Assembly (NCBI RefSeq): GCF_014648675.1 | Contig: NZ_BMRO01000016.1 | Location: 81,444 to 145,443 of the forward strand | Direction of reading: 5' to 3' | DNA from: Actinomadura livida | GTDB taxonomy: Bacteria; Actinomycetota; Actinomycetes; Streptosporangiales; Streptosporangiaceae | DNA: 64,000 bases | In this document: piece after piece, positions 16,146 through 24,615 of the stretch | Position numbering within the stretch: position 1 is the first letter of the stretch | How the letters are laid out: each line of letters begins with the position of its first letter | The notes under the pieces: model-generated | Seen by the model: the letters and a program-made list of their open reading frames with translations, nothing else | What the model was told of the DNA's origin: nothing | The model's database searches: none | Position numbers and translations under genes: made by a program

Positions 16146-18329
16146 ATGACGAACCTCCCTGTACGCATGGCCCGGTGGAGCGCCGGGCATCCCTGGCGGG
16201 CTATCGCCGGCTGGTTCCTGTTCGTGGCGCTGTGCCTCGGCGCCGGGATCTCGCTCGGCGGGAACGCCGCGACGTCCGAGGACTTCCGGATCGGCGAGGC
16301 CGGAAGGGCGGAGGCGATGGCCGCCGAGGGCGGGCTGCAGCAGAGACCCGTGGAACGGGTGCTGATCACCGCCGAACCCGGGAGCGGCGCGCTGGACCGG
16401 GCGGCGGCCGAGGAGGCCGCCGCGGACGCCGCCGCGCGGATGAGGCGGCTGCCCGAGGTCGCGTCGGTGTCCGCGCCCGTGTCCTCGGCCGACGGGACCG
16501 CCGTCCGCGTCGACGTGACCCTGAAGGGACCCGAACTCGAGGGCAGGAAGCACGTCGAGCCGCTGATCGCGCAGACCGCCGCGGTGCAGGCGGCCCACCC
16601 CGGGGTCCGGGTCGAGGAGACCGGAAGCCCGTCCATCAGCAGGGGGGTCGAGAAGCTGCGCGGTGAGGATCTGTCGCGCACGGAGATGTTCGCGCTGCCG
16701 GTCACGCTGGTCACGCTGCTGGCCGTGTTCGGGTCGGTGTCGCTGGCGGTCGTGCCGCTGCTACTGGCGCTGTCCTCGATCGCGGCGGCGGTCGGCCTGT
16801 CGATGGCGGCCTCGCACGTGTTCCCCGACGCGGGGGTCGGCACCAGCGTGATCCTGCTGATCGGTATGGCGGTCGGCGTCGACTACACCCTCTTCTACCT
16901 CAAGCGGGAACGGGAGGAACGGGCCCGGTCGGACGGACGGCTCTCCCCCCAGGCCGTGGTGGAGCTGGCGGCCGCGACGTCCGGACGGGCCGTGGTCGTG
17001 TCCGGGCTCGCGGTCGCCGTCTCGAGCGCCACGCTCTACCTCGCCGACGACGTCATCTTCTCCTCGATCGCCACCGGCGCGATCATCGTGACGCTGGTCG
17101 CCGTGGTCAGCTCCATGACCGTCCTGCCCGGCCTGCTGGTGAAGCTCGGCCAGTGGGTGGAGCGGCGCGCCGAACGCCGTGCCCGGCGCGGCAAGGCCGT
17201 CCGGGCACGCAGGTCGAGGGACGGCGGCCGGGTCACCAGGATGATGCTGCGTCCCGTCGCCCGGCGACCCGCCGTGACGCTGGTCGCCGGGGTCCTGGTC
17301 ATGCTGGCGATGGCCGCGCCGCTGCTGAACCTGAATCTGACCGACATGGGGAAGGAGACCCACCCCCGCGACATCCCGGCCATGCAGACCTATGAGCGGT
17401 TGAACGCGGCGTTCCCCGAGCTGAAGTCGATGCACCAGGTGGTCGTGCGCGCCGACGCCGGTGAGGTGGACCGGGTGGCCGGCGCCCTCCGCGACCTCGC
17501 CCGGCGCGCCGAGGACGACCCGAGGCTCGCCGGCACCGCGCAGCTGCGCACCTCGCCGGACGGACGCATCAGCCTCCTCGAACTCGCCGTGCCGCACTAC
17601 GTGAGCGCGGACGAGGCGCAGTCGTCCCTGCGGACGCTCCGCGACGAGCACGTCCCGGCCACGGTCGGGAAGCTGACCGCCGAGACCGCGGTGACCGGGG
17701 ACGTCGCCCGCTACGCCGACTATCCCGAGCACCAGAAGTCGAAGCTGCCGATGATCATCGGAGCGCTGCTGCTGGCGACGTTCGTAATGACGGTGTGGGC
17801 GTTCCGGTCCGTGGCCCTCGGCGCGGTCGGCGTCGTGCTGAACCTGCTGTCGGCGGGCGCGTCCCTCGGACTGCTGACGCTGGTGTTCCAGGGGACGTGG
17901 GCGGAGGGCCTGCTCGACTTCACCTCCACCGGCTCCATCGGCTCCCGGGTGCCGCTGTTCCTGCTGGTGATCCTGTTCGGGCTGTCCATGGACTACCAGG
18001 TCTTCGTGATCAGCCGGATCCGGGAGGCCGTCCTGCGGGGCGCGCCGACCCGCGAGGCCGTGCTCGGCGGGATCGGCAGCTCGGCGGGCGTGGTGACCAG
18101 CGCCGCGTTCGTGATGGTGACGGTGTTCGGCAGCTTCGTCGCGCTCCACATCATGGAGATGAAGCAGATGGGCTTCGCCTTGGCGACGGCCGTCCTGCTG
18201 GACGCCGTCGTCATCCGGATCGTGCTCCTGCCGTCGATCATGCTGCTGCTCGGCGAGCGGAGCTGGTGGCCGTCACACCGGAGGCAGGGCACCGCGACCG
18301 CCGACACACCGCTGGAAAAAGTAGGCTGA
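16146..18329 (+). CDS. MMPL-family RND transporter
   Basis: The 727-residue product has two repeats, each with one leading membrane helix, a periplasmic loop and five further helices, about 12 in all. Characteristic segments are GMAVGVDYTLFYLKRERE in the first half and ILFGLSMDYQVFVISRIREA in the second. They hold the Asp-Tyr pairs used for proton relay in MMPL proteins. The family exports lipids, peptides or antibiotics in actinobacteria. The ATG at 16146 is used. The histidine kinase gene starts 5 bases after the stop and the response regulator overlaps that, so the exporter is likely controlled by its own two-component system. Confidence 0.9.
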   Translation: MTNLPVRMARWSAGHPWRAIAGWFLFVALCLGAGISLGGNAATSEDFRIGEAGRAEAMAAEGGLQQRPVERVLITAEPGSGALDRAAAEEAAADAAARMRRLPEVASVSAPVSSADGTAVRVDVTLKGPELEGRKHVEPLIAQTAAVQAAHPGVRVEETGSPSISRGVEKLRGEDLSRTEMFALPVTLVTLLAVFGSVSLAVVPLLLALSSIAAAVGLSMAASHVFPDAGVGTSVILLIGMAVGVDYTLFYLKREREERARSDGRLSPQAVVELAAATSGRAVVVSGLAVAVSSATLYLADDVIFSSIATGAIIVTLVAVVSSMTVLPGLLVKLGQWVERRAERRARRGKAVRARRSRDGGRVTRMMLRPVARRPAVTLVAGVLVMLAMAAPLLNLNLTDMGKETHPRDIPAMQTYERLNAAFPELKSMHQVVVRADAGEVDRVAGALRDLARRAEDDPRLAGTAQLRTSPDGRISLLELAVPHYVSADEAQSSLRTLRDEHVPATVGKLTAETAVTGDVARYADYPEHQKSKLPMIIGALLLATFVMTVWAFRSVALGAVGVVLNLLSAGASLGLLTLVFQGTWAEGLLDFTSTGSIGSRVPLFLLVILFGLSMDYQVFVISRIREAVLRGAPTREAVLGGIGSSAGVVTSAAFVMVTVFGSFVALHIMEMKQMGFALATAVLLDAVVIRIVLLPSIMLLLGERSWWPSHRRQGTATADTPLEKVG

Positions 18330-18334
18330 CCGGC

Positions 18335-19543
18335 ATGGAGCATGGGCCGCAGCAGTCCGACGAACGGCTCCAGCTCCGGGCGCTCCGCCGCTGGTACGCC
18401 GCCTTCTGGGTGCTCCTGGGACTGATCCCGCCCGCCATGGGCGTATGGGACCAGCCGGAATCGACCAGGTCCTCAACGCTGGCACTGCTGTCCGTGCTCA
18501 TCCTCGGCTACCTGACCACGGGAACGTTCCCCGGGAACCCGGCGGTCCGCCGGTATGTCTTCCTGGGCCTGCTCATCGGCGGCGTCGGCGCCGTCTCCTA
18601 CCTGATGGACGGCGCCGCATCCCTGCTCATCGTGTCGCTCCCGCACTTCTGGTTCTTCGCGGGAGGCCCGCGGCGCGCGGTCGCCCTCAGCGGCGCCGCC
18701 GCCGCGGCCACGGTCGCCGGCAACGCCGTCCGGTCGGCGCCGGACGGGGAGTTCGCCACCGGCAACTCGGTCGCGGCGCTCATCGGGTACGCGGCCGGGG
18801 TGTTGTTCGGGCTGTGGATGTACCGGGTCGTGGGAGCCCGCGACGAACGTGCCCGTCTCCTCGCCGCCGACCTGGAACGCACCCAGCGGCAGCTCGCCGA
18901 GGCCCAGCGCCGGCAGGGCGCCGCCGAAGAGCGCGAACGGCTCGCCCGGGAGATCCACGACACGCTCGCGCAGGGGTTCGCGTCCATCGTCGTCCTGGCG
19001 GAGGCGGCGCGGATCGGCCTCGGCGCCGAGCCGGGCAGGAGCGCCCGGCAGCTCATGTCGATCGAGCGGACGGCGCGGGAGAACCTCGCCGAGGCGCGCG
19101 CCCTGGTCGAGTCCGCGTCGCGGGCCGGCCCCGCGCCGCAGGGCGGCCCCCCGCCGTCCGTGGCCCGCACGTTGCGCCGCACCCTCGACCGGTTCGCCGA
19201 GGACACGGGTCTCCGCGTCGGCGCCGACCTCCCGGACGTCGAGTGCGACCAGACGACCCGGATCGCGCTGCTGCGCTGCACCCAGGAGTCTCTCGCCAAC
19301 GTCCGCAGGCACGCCGCCGCGTCCACGGTCGGCGTCGTCCTCGAAGAGCACCCGCACGGCATCGAACTGGAGATCACCGACGACGGCCGGGGATTCGCGG
19401 TCGGGGACTCCGGCGGCTTCGGCCTGGAGGGCATGCGGCGACGCCTGGCCGAACTCGGCGGCGAGCTCACCGTCACCAGCTCCCCCGGCGACGGCACCCG
19501 CGTCCTCGCCATGATCCCCGCGAAGGCATGGCATGACCGGTGA
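18335..19543 (+). CDS. Sensor histidine kinase, NarL/LiaS type (HisKA_3)
   Basis: The 402-residue product has about six membrane helices in residues 15-165, a coiled linker (AADLERTQRQLAEAQRRQG), the HisKA_3 dimerisation box EREIHDTLAQG-type with phospho-acceptor His near residue 208 (REIHDTLAQGFAS), and a HATPase domain (TQESLANVRRHA, EITDDGRGF, GLEGMRRRLAELGG). It begins 5 bases after the MMPL gene and overlaps the response regulator gene by 11 bases. The membrane-embedded sensor with short loops fits sensing inside the membrane, as in cell-envelope stress kinases; that is inference. Confidence 0.92.
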   Translation: MEHGPQQSDERLQLRALRRWYAAFWVLLGLIPPAMGVWDQPESTRSSTLALLSVLILGYLTTGTFPGNPAVRRYVFLGLLIGGVGAVSYLMDGAASLLIVSLPHFWFFAGGPRRAVALSGAAAAATVAGNAVRSAPDGEFATGNSVAALIGYAAGVLFGLWMYRVVGARDERARLLAADLERTQRQLAEAQRRQGAAEERERLAREIHDTLAQGFASIVVLAEAARIGLGAEPGRSARQLMSIERTARENLAEARALVESASRAGPAPQGGPPPSVARTLRRTLDRFAEDTGLRVGADLPDVECDQTTRIALLRCTQESLANVRRHAAASTVGVVLEEHPHGIELEITDDGRGFAVGDSGGFGLEGMRRRLAELGGELTVTSSPGDGTRVLAMIPAKAWHDR

Positions 19544-20174
19544 CAGGCTGAGGATCATCGTGGTGGACGACCACACGGTCATGCGCGCGGGACTCGTCGC
19601 GCTGCTGGCCTCCGAACCCGCCATCGAGATCGTCGGTGAGGCGGGCGACGGCCGCGAGGCCATCGCCCTGGCCGCGCGCCTGCGGCCCGATGTGGCGCTG
19701 CTCGACCTGCGGATGCCCGTCCTGGACGGCGTCGCCGCCACCACCGAGATCGTCGCCGGCCCGGCCGGGACCCGCGTCCTCGTCCTCACCACCTACGACA
19801 CCGACGCCGAGATCGAGCGCGCGATCGAGGCGGGCGCCATCGGCTACCTGCTCAAGGACACCACCCGCGACGAGCTCGTCGCGGCCATCCACTCCGCCGC
19901 CCGCGGCGAGACCGTCCTCGCGCCCCGGGTCGCGGAGAGGCTCGTCGCCCGGATGCGGCGGCCCGCGCAGGTCACGCTGACCGCCCGCGAGGTGGACGTG
20001 CTGCGGGCGGTCGCCGACGGGCTGTCCAACGCCGAGATCGGCCGCCGCCTCGTCATCGCCGAGGCGACGGTCAAGACCCACCTTCTCCGCGTCTTCGCGA
20101 AACTCGACGTCAGCGACCGCACGCACGCCGTGGTCGTCGCCATGGACCGCGGCCTCCTGCGCCCTCCCCGCTGA
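19533..20174 (+). CDS. Response regulator, NarL/FixJ family
   Basis: The 213-residue product has a receiver domain with acidic pocket VVDDH (D12, D13), phospho-acceptor D58 in ALLDLRMP, and the conserved Lys in GYLLKDTTRDEL. The C-terminal LuxR-type HTH reads LTAREVDVLRAVADGLSNAE and ATVKTHLLRVFAKL. It overlaps the kinase gene by 11 bases and is presumably its partner, acting on the upstream MMPL gene and perhaps the ABC genes downstream. Its stop lies 12 bases from the convergent ABC permease stop. Confidence 0.94.
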   Translation: MTGDRLRIIVVDDHTVMRAGLVALLASEPAIEIVGEAGDGREAIALAARLRPDVALLDLRMPVLDGVAATTEIVAGPAGTRVLVLTTYDTDAEIERAIEAGAIGYLLKDTTRDELVAAIHSAARGETVLAPRVAERLVARMRRPAQVTLTAREVDVLRAVADGLSNAEIGRRLVIAEATVKTHLLRVFAKLDVSDRTHAVVVAMDRGLLRPPR

Positions 20175-20186
20175 TCGGGGACCGCG

Positions 20187-20903
20187 CTACTCGGCGCTGG
20201 CGACCGGGAGGGAGCGCAGGCGGAAGGTGGCGAGGAACGTGGCCGCGAGCGCCACCACGACCAGCAGCGTGACCGCCACGGGCAGCCCGACGGTCGAGGT
20301 GACCATGGACGCGTCGGTGAGCGCGTCGGCGACCGACAGGGACCACTGCTGGACGGACGCCGACTTGGCGCCCGGCGCGAAGCTGCCGAGGAGGGTCTCC
20401 CACACCAGCGCGTACAGCAGGCCGATCGTGACGGCGTTGCGGCTCAGCACGCCGAGGGCGACGAACACCGCGCTGTAGGTGATGCCGCCGACGAGGATGC
20501 CGATCGTGAACGCGGGCGTCACCTGTGCGGTGGTCCCGACCAGGACGAGCCCCGCCAGCAGCGTCGGGACGACCGCGAAGATCGTCACCAGCACGATCGC
20601 GACGACCAGCTTGGTCACCACGATCACCTCGCGCGGGATCGGCTTGGTCAGCACGTACATGATCTGGCCGTCGTCGATCTCCGGTGCGATGACGCCCGTC
20701 CCGGCGATCAGCGCGAGCAGCGGCAGCAGGGTCGCGAGCCCGAAGTTCTGCAGGACGTGCGCCGAGAGGTCCAGGTCGTTGTTGCCGGTCGCGCGCAGGA
20801 TCACCGAGAGGACCAGCAGGAGGAGCGGCAGGCCCAGCAGGAGCAGCGCGCGCTTGCGCCCGAGCATCGCCCGGAACGTGATCATCGCGATTGTGGGGTT
20901 CAT
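20187..20903 (-). CDS. ABC transporter permease (second pair)
   Basis: A 238-residue integral membrane protein with about six helices, beginning MNPTIAMITFRAMLGRKRA and then LLLLGLPLLLLVLSVIL. It resembles ABC-2-type permeases of the kind that accompany CcmA-like ATPases. It is the last gene of a four-gene - strand operon (ATPase, permease, ATPase, permease) and starts 4 bases after the preceding ATPase stop. Substrate unknown. The DDGQIMYVLTKPIPRE segment is typical of this permease group. Confidence 0.85.
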   Translation of the reverse strand: MNPTIAMITFRAMLGRKRALLLLGLPLLLLVLSVILRATGNNDLDLSAHVLQNFGLATLLPLLALIAGTGVIAPEIDDGQIMYVLTKPIPREVIVVTKLVVAIVLVTIFAVVPTLLAGLVLVGTTAQVTPAFTIGILVGGITYSAVFVALGVLSRNAVTIGLLYALVWETLLGSFAPGAKSASVQQWSLSVADALTDASMVTSTVGLPVAVTLLVVVALAATFLATFRLRSLPVASAE

Positions 20904-20907
20904 CGAA

Positions 20908-21876
20908 TCACCGGGCCACCAGGTAGGAGAAGACGCTTTCCAGGGACTCGTCCGACGGGGAGACCTCCCAGAGGCGCACGTCGGCGTCCCGGGAGACCCG
21001 CGGGAGCAGCCAGGTGAAGCGCTGGAAGTCGACGGCCTCGACCTGCAGCCCCTTGTCGGTGAGCTGGACGCTGCGGGCCGAGCCGTCCGCGATGACGGCG
21101 GCGGCGAGGCGGCGGTCGTCGGACGAGCGGACGAGGAACACGTGCGGCCGGTCGGTCATCAGCCGCCGGATCTTGCGGAAGTCGCCGGACGCCGCGTGCC
21201 GGCCGGCCACGATCACCTCGATGTGGCTGGCGAGCCGCTCCACCTCCTCCAGGATGTGCGAGGAGAACAGGATGGTGCGGCCCTCCTCGGCCATCCGGCG
21301 GATGAGGTCCATGAGCTGGAGCCGCTGCCGCGGGTCCATGCCGTTGAACGGCTCGTCCAGCAGCAGGACCGGCGGGTCGTGCACCAGGGCGGACGCCATC
21401 TTGATGCGCTGCTTCATGCCCTTGGAGTAGTTGCCGATCGGGCGGCCGGCGGCGTAGTCCATCTCCACCAGGCCGATCGCGCGGCGCGCGGCGGCGGCCG
21501 GGTCGGGCAGCTTGTGGAGCTTCGCCATCGCGAGGATGAACTGCTCGCCGGTGAGGAAGTCGTACGCCGACTCCCGCTCCGGGACGAGGCCCAGCTTGCG
21601 GTAGGCGCCCGGGTTCTGCCAGATCGGCGTCCCGTCCAGCGTGACGGTGCCGGACGACGGCGCCAGGAACCCGCCCATCATGTGGATGAGCGTCGACTTG
21701 CCGGCGCCGTTCGGGCCGAGCAGCCCGGTGACGCCCGGCCCGACCTTCATCGACACGCCGTTGACCGCCACGACGTTGCCGTACCAGCGGGAAACGTTCT
21801 CCAGAACCAGCTCGCTACTCATGTTCTCTGCGGGCGGACGACCCCCCGCACCCCCCGATTCGCTCCGCTCAGTCAT
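20908..21876 (-). CDS. ABC transporter ATP-binding protein (second pair)
   Basis: The 322-residue ATPase has Walker A GPNGAGKSTLIHMMGG, Q-loop region, signature YSKGMKQRIKMASAL, Walker B VLLLDEPFNGMDP and the switch His in FSSHILEEVERLA. A C-terminal extension of ~100 residues is usual for drug/lipid exporters of the ABC-A type. The ATG at 21876 overlaps the stop of the preceding permease (ATGA). A shorter start at MSSELVLENVS is possible and would remove 18 residues. Confidence 0.92.
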   Translation of the reverse strand: MTERSESGGAGGRPPAENMSSELVLENVSRWYGNVVAVNGVSMKVGPGVTGLLGPNGAGKSTLIHMMGGFLAPSSGTVTLDGTPIWQNPGAYRKLGLVPERESAYDFLTGEQFILAMAKLHKLPDPAAAARRAIGLVEMDYAAGRPIGNYSKGMKQRIKMASALVHDPPVLLLDEPFNGMDPRQRLQLMDLIRRMAEEGRTILFSSHILEEVERLASHIEVIVAGRHAASGDFRKIRRLMTDRPHVFLVRSSDDRRLAAAVIADGSARSVQLTDKGLQVEAVDFQRFTWLLPRVSRDADVRLWEVSPSDESLESVFSYLVAR

Positions 21877-22751
21877 GAAAGCCCCGCCTTCCGGAAGCGA
21901 CGGTAGAGAACCGCGATCGAGCCGAGGACTATGGCGACGCACAGGGCGAGCGCGACCACGCCGCCGGTGACGCCGGGCGCGATGCCCACCGAGGACGACT
22001 CGGCGCCGAGCAGCCTGACCTGGACGATGTCCACCAGGTTGAACGGGGCGCCCAGCCCGGCCCAGCCCTGGAGGGTGAAGTTCGTCCGCTCCTCGGCGAT
22101 GCCCTGGACGATCCCGACGATCGTCGTGCTGAGCATGTAGACCGCGATCACCGCGGCGACGCCGAACCCGCGCCGCGGGGTGAACGCCGCGATCACCATC
22201 CCGATCGCCGCCAGCACGAGCGCGAACAGCACGCAGCCGACCAGGCCGCCCAGGTACTCCAGGACCTGCTTCCCGGGGTCGGGCGCCTTGGCGACCAGGC
22301 CGCCGACGTACAGCAGGGTGACGGGCACCGCCATGAGCGCGAACAGCGCGGTCGCCAGCGCGGCGCTCTTCGCCAGGACGAAGTCGAGGTGGCCGACGGG
22401 CCGCGAGAAGTACAGCGGGATGACGTGGAACCGCACCTCCCGCGAGGCCAGCACCGGCGCCTGCGTGGCCAGGAAGATCGCCACGATGACCTGCATGATG
22501 TTCGCGTAGGACGCGTACGGGATCAGCGCGTCCTCCTGGTCGGTGAACGCGAAGACCGCGACCGACCCGGCGGCGGGCAGCAGCATGATCGCCGCCAGCA
22601 GGAACGGCATGATCTTGGCCCGCGCGGGGCGGCCGAGGCCGAACGCGGCGCGCAGGTTGTGGACGTACAGCGACCGCAGCACGTAGGCGCGCCCGCTGCG
22701 GGGCCCGTCGTAGTGGCGGTAGCCGATGTCGTGGATGGTGCTGGTGCTCAT
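21873..22751 (-). CDS. ABC transporter permease (first pair)
   Basis: A 292-residue permease with about six helices after a short conserved N-terminus (IHDIGYRHYDGPRSGRAYVLRSL). The IGYRHYDGPR motif is characteristic of actinobacterial ABC permeases that pair with the ATPase upstream. The ATG at 22751 overlaps the ATPase stop, and its own stop overlaps the next ATPase start. The four genes are therefore translationally coupled and probably build one heteromeric exporter or two exporters made together. Confidence 0.88.
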   Translation of the reverse strand: MSTSTIHDIGYRHYDGPRSGRAYVLRSLYVHNLRAAFGLGRPARAKIMPFLLAAIMLLPAAGSVAVFAFTDQEDALIPYASYANIMQVIVAIFLATQAPVLASREVRFHVIPLYFSRPVGHLDFVLAKSAALATALFALMAVPVTLLYVGGLVAKAPDPGKQVLEYLGGLVGCVLFALVLAAIGMVIAAFTPRRGFGVAAVIAVYMLSTTIVGIVQGIAEERTNFTLQGWAGLGAPFNLVDIVQVRLLGAESSSVGIAPGVTGGVVALALCVAIVLGSIAVLYRRFRKAGLS

Positions 22752-23692
22752 CGGGACGCCTCCTGCGGGACGCTTCCGGCCGCGCTCTCCCCCGGCGGCC
22801 CGGCGCGGAAGACCTCCTCGATGTGGTGCCGGCGCTGCTCCATCCGGATCAGCCGCAGCCCCAGCTCGGCGACGCCGTCGCGGATCAGGTCGTAGGTCGT
22901 CTCGCCGGCGATGTCGACGACGAGGAACCGGCCCTCCGGCTGGACGGACACGCCCCGGTCGAAGAGGTGGCGGCCGAGCTCGTCGCGTCCCTCGTCCACC
23001 TCGACGGTGAGGACGCCGCTGGCGGCCGTGTACGCCTCGACGGCCTGCGAGCGCAGCAGCTTCCCGCCGTCGATGATGACGACGTGGTCGCAGACCCGCT
23101 CCAGCTCGCCCAGCAGGTGCGACGTGACGAGCACGCTGATCCCGAACTCGGCGCCGATGCGCCGGATCAGGTCGAGCATCTCGTCGCGCCCGGCGGGGTC
23201 GAGGCCGTTGGTGGGCTCGTCCAGGAACACGAGCTGCGGGTCGTGGACGAGGGCCTGCGCGAGCTTCACCCGCTGGCGCATCCCGGTGGAGTAGCCGCCG
23301 ATGGGGCGGTAGCGCTCCTCGTACAGGCCGACGTGCCGGAGCGTGTCGGCGGCGCGTTCGCGGGCCGCGGTCGGGGGGAGCCCGGACATCCGGGCCATGT
23401 GCACGACGAACTCGGTCGCGGACACGTCCGGGGGCAGGCACTCGTACTCGGGCATGAACCCGACGCGCTCCCGGATCCGCAGGCCCTCGCGCGCGATGTC
23501 GAGGCCCAGCACGGTCGCGGTGCCCGACGTGGGGGGCAGCAGCCCCAGCAGGATCTTGATGAGGGTCGACTTGCCGGCGCCGTTGGCGCCGACCAGCCCG
23601 ACGACGCCCGGCTCGACGGCCACGGAGAGGTCGTCCAAGGCGGTCACCCGGGCGAACCTCATCGTCAGGCCCTGGGTGGCGATGATCGGCAT
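22748..23692 (-). CDS. ABC transporter ATP-binding protein (first pair)
   Basis: The 314-residue ATPase has Walker A GANGAGKSTLIKILLG, signature GGYSTGMRQRVKLAQAL, Walker B LVFLDEPTNGLDP and the switch His in VTSHLLGELERV. It is the first gene of the operon. The ATG at 23692 begins MPIIATQGLTMRFARVTAL, a normal start for the family; upstream in-frame codons are not coding-like. The 203-base gap to the divergent lipoprotein gene must contain its promoter. Confidence 0.92.
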   Translation of the reverse strand: MPIIATQGLTMRFARVTALDDLSVAVEPGVVGLVGANGAGKSTLIKILLGLLPPTSGTATVLGLDIAREGLRIRERVGFMPEYECLPPDVSATEFVVHMARMSGLPPTAARERAADTLRHVGLYEERYRPIGGYSTGMRQRVKLAQALVHDPQLVFLDEPTNGLDPAGRDEMLDLIRRIGAEFGISVLVTSHLLGELERVCDHVVIIDGGKLLRSQAVEAYTAASGVLTVEVDEGRDELGRHLFDRGVSVQPEGRFLVVDIAGETTYDLIRDGVAELGLRLIRMEQRRHHIEEVFRAGPPGESAAGSVPQEASR

Positions 23693-23866
23693 GAATATGA
23701 ACCTAGCGGCTGGCCGGGCACGCCACGTCAACCTAAAGGGCGATACGGGGAAGCCTTTCGTCCGCCGCCGGATCGACCTTCGTCAGCCCTGGGTTCTACC
23801 CATGGGCGGTTCCCCCTGGGCGGGTGGCCACGGCACCGTTCCATACGGTTTGATCGGTCTCTACAT

Positions 23867-23882
23867 ACATATCCATATATGT
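23867..23882. promoter_or_regulatory. AT-rich palindrome in front of the HNH lipoprotein gene
   Basis: ACATAT (23867-23872) and ATATGT (23877-23882) form a perfect inverted repeat with a 4-base spacer, 13 bases before the start codon. TTGATC at 23850-23855 and CATATA at 23874-23879 could be -35 and -10 boxes 18 bases apart. The palindrome would then lie over the promoter and could be an operator. Confidence 0.35.
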
Positions 23883-23895
23883 CGGGCGGTGGGTC

Positions 23896-24564
23896 ATGGT
23901 GCGGACGGCTGTGGCGGGCCTGGCGCTCGTCATCCCCCTCGCGGTGGGCTGCGACGCCGGCGTGGGCCTCTCCGAGGGCGGCTCCCCCGCCCCGGGCGCG
24001 TCGGACGACAAGCCCGGGGCCGGCGCCGAGAAGCGCGCCCGCACCGCCCTGGGGGAGCTGCGGATCGCGTCCGAGGGCGACGGCGGCGGGTACGAGCGCG
24101 ACAAGTTCGGGACGCGCTGGAAGGACATCGACCGCAACGGCTGCGACCAGCGCAACGACGTCCTCGACCGCGACCTGTCGGACGTCGGCAAGAAGGGCGG
24201 CTGCGTCGTCCTGAGCGGTCGGCTCCGCGACCCCTACAGCGGCAAGCAGATCGACTTCTCCAAGCAGGACGCGGCCGAGGTGCAGATCGACCACATCTAC
24301 CCGCTCGCGCTGGCCTGGCGGATGGGCGCCTCCCGGTGGAGCGAGGACGAGCGGGAGAAGTTCGCCAACGACCACGACAACCTGCTCGCGGTGTGGGGCG
24401 TGCCGAACCGGCAGAAGAGCGACTCCGGCCCCGGCGAATGGAAACCGCAGAAGGGCTACCAGTGCACCTACGCGGTCAAGTACATCGCGGTCGCCGACAA
24501 GTACTCGCTCCCCGTGACCCGCGCCGACCACCGAGCCCTTGAGGACTTCCTGGCGCGCTGCTGA
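23896..24564 (+). CDS. Secreted HNH-family nuclease lipoprotein (DUF1524/GmrSD C-terminal-like)
   Basis: The 222-residue product has a short signal ending in a lipobox-like AVGC (Cys15), so it is probably a membrane-anchored extracellular lipoprotein. A disordered Gly/Pro linker follows, then a DUF1524-type HNH nuclease: VQIDHIYPLALAWRMGA, FANDHDNLLAV and the Asn/Lys/Trp block NRQKSDSGPGEW. The DH, N and N-x-x-K-S-D residues match the catalytic layout of the family. Such secreted nucleases are common and poorly studied in actinomycetes. The ATG at 23896 is preceded by a weak GGTGGG. Confidence 0.85.
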   Translation: MVRTAVAGLALVIPLAVGCDAGVGLSEGGSPAPGASDDKPGAGAEKRARTALGELRIASEGDGGGYERDKFGTRWKDIDRNGCDQRNDVLDRDLSDVGKKGGCVVLSGRLRDPYSGKQIDFSKQDAAEVQIDHIYPLALAWRMGASRWSEDEREKFANDHDNLLAVWGVPNRQKSDSGPGEWKPQKGYQCTYAVKYIAVADKYSLPVTRADHRALEDFLARC

Positions 24565-24593
24565 GTACCGGGCGTGCTGCTGAGTACCGGGCG
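24557..24593 (+). repeat. 19-bp tandem repeat covering the nuclease stop codon
   Basis: GCTGCTGAGTACCGGGCG occurs at 24557-24574 and again at 24576-24593. The first copy contains the TGA of the nuclease gene and the second repeats it out of the coding region. It is a simple tandem duplication. Confidence 0.85.
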
Positions 24594-24615
24594 CACCCGC
24601 CAATATGCTCCTCGC

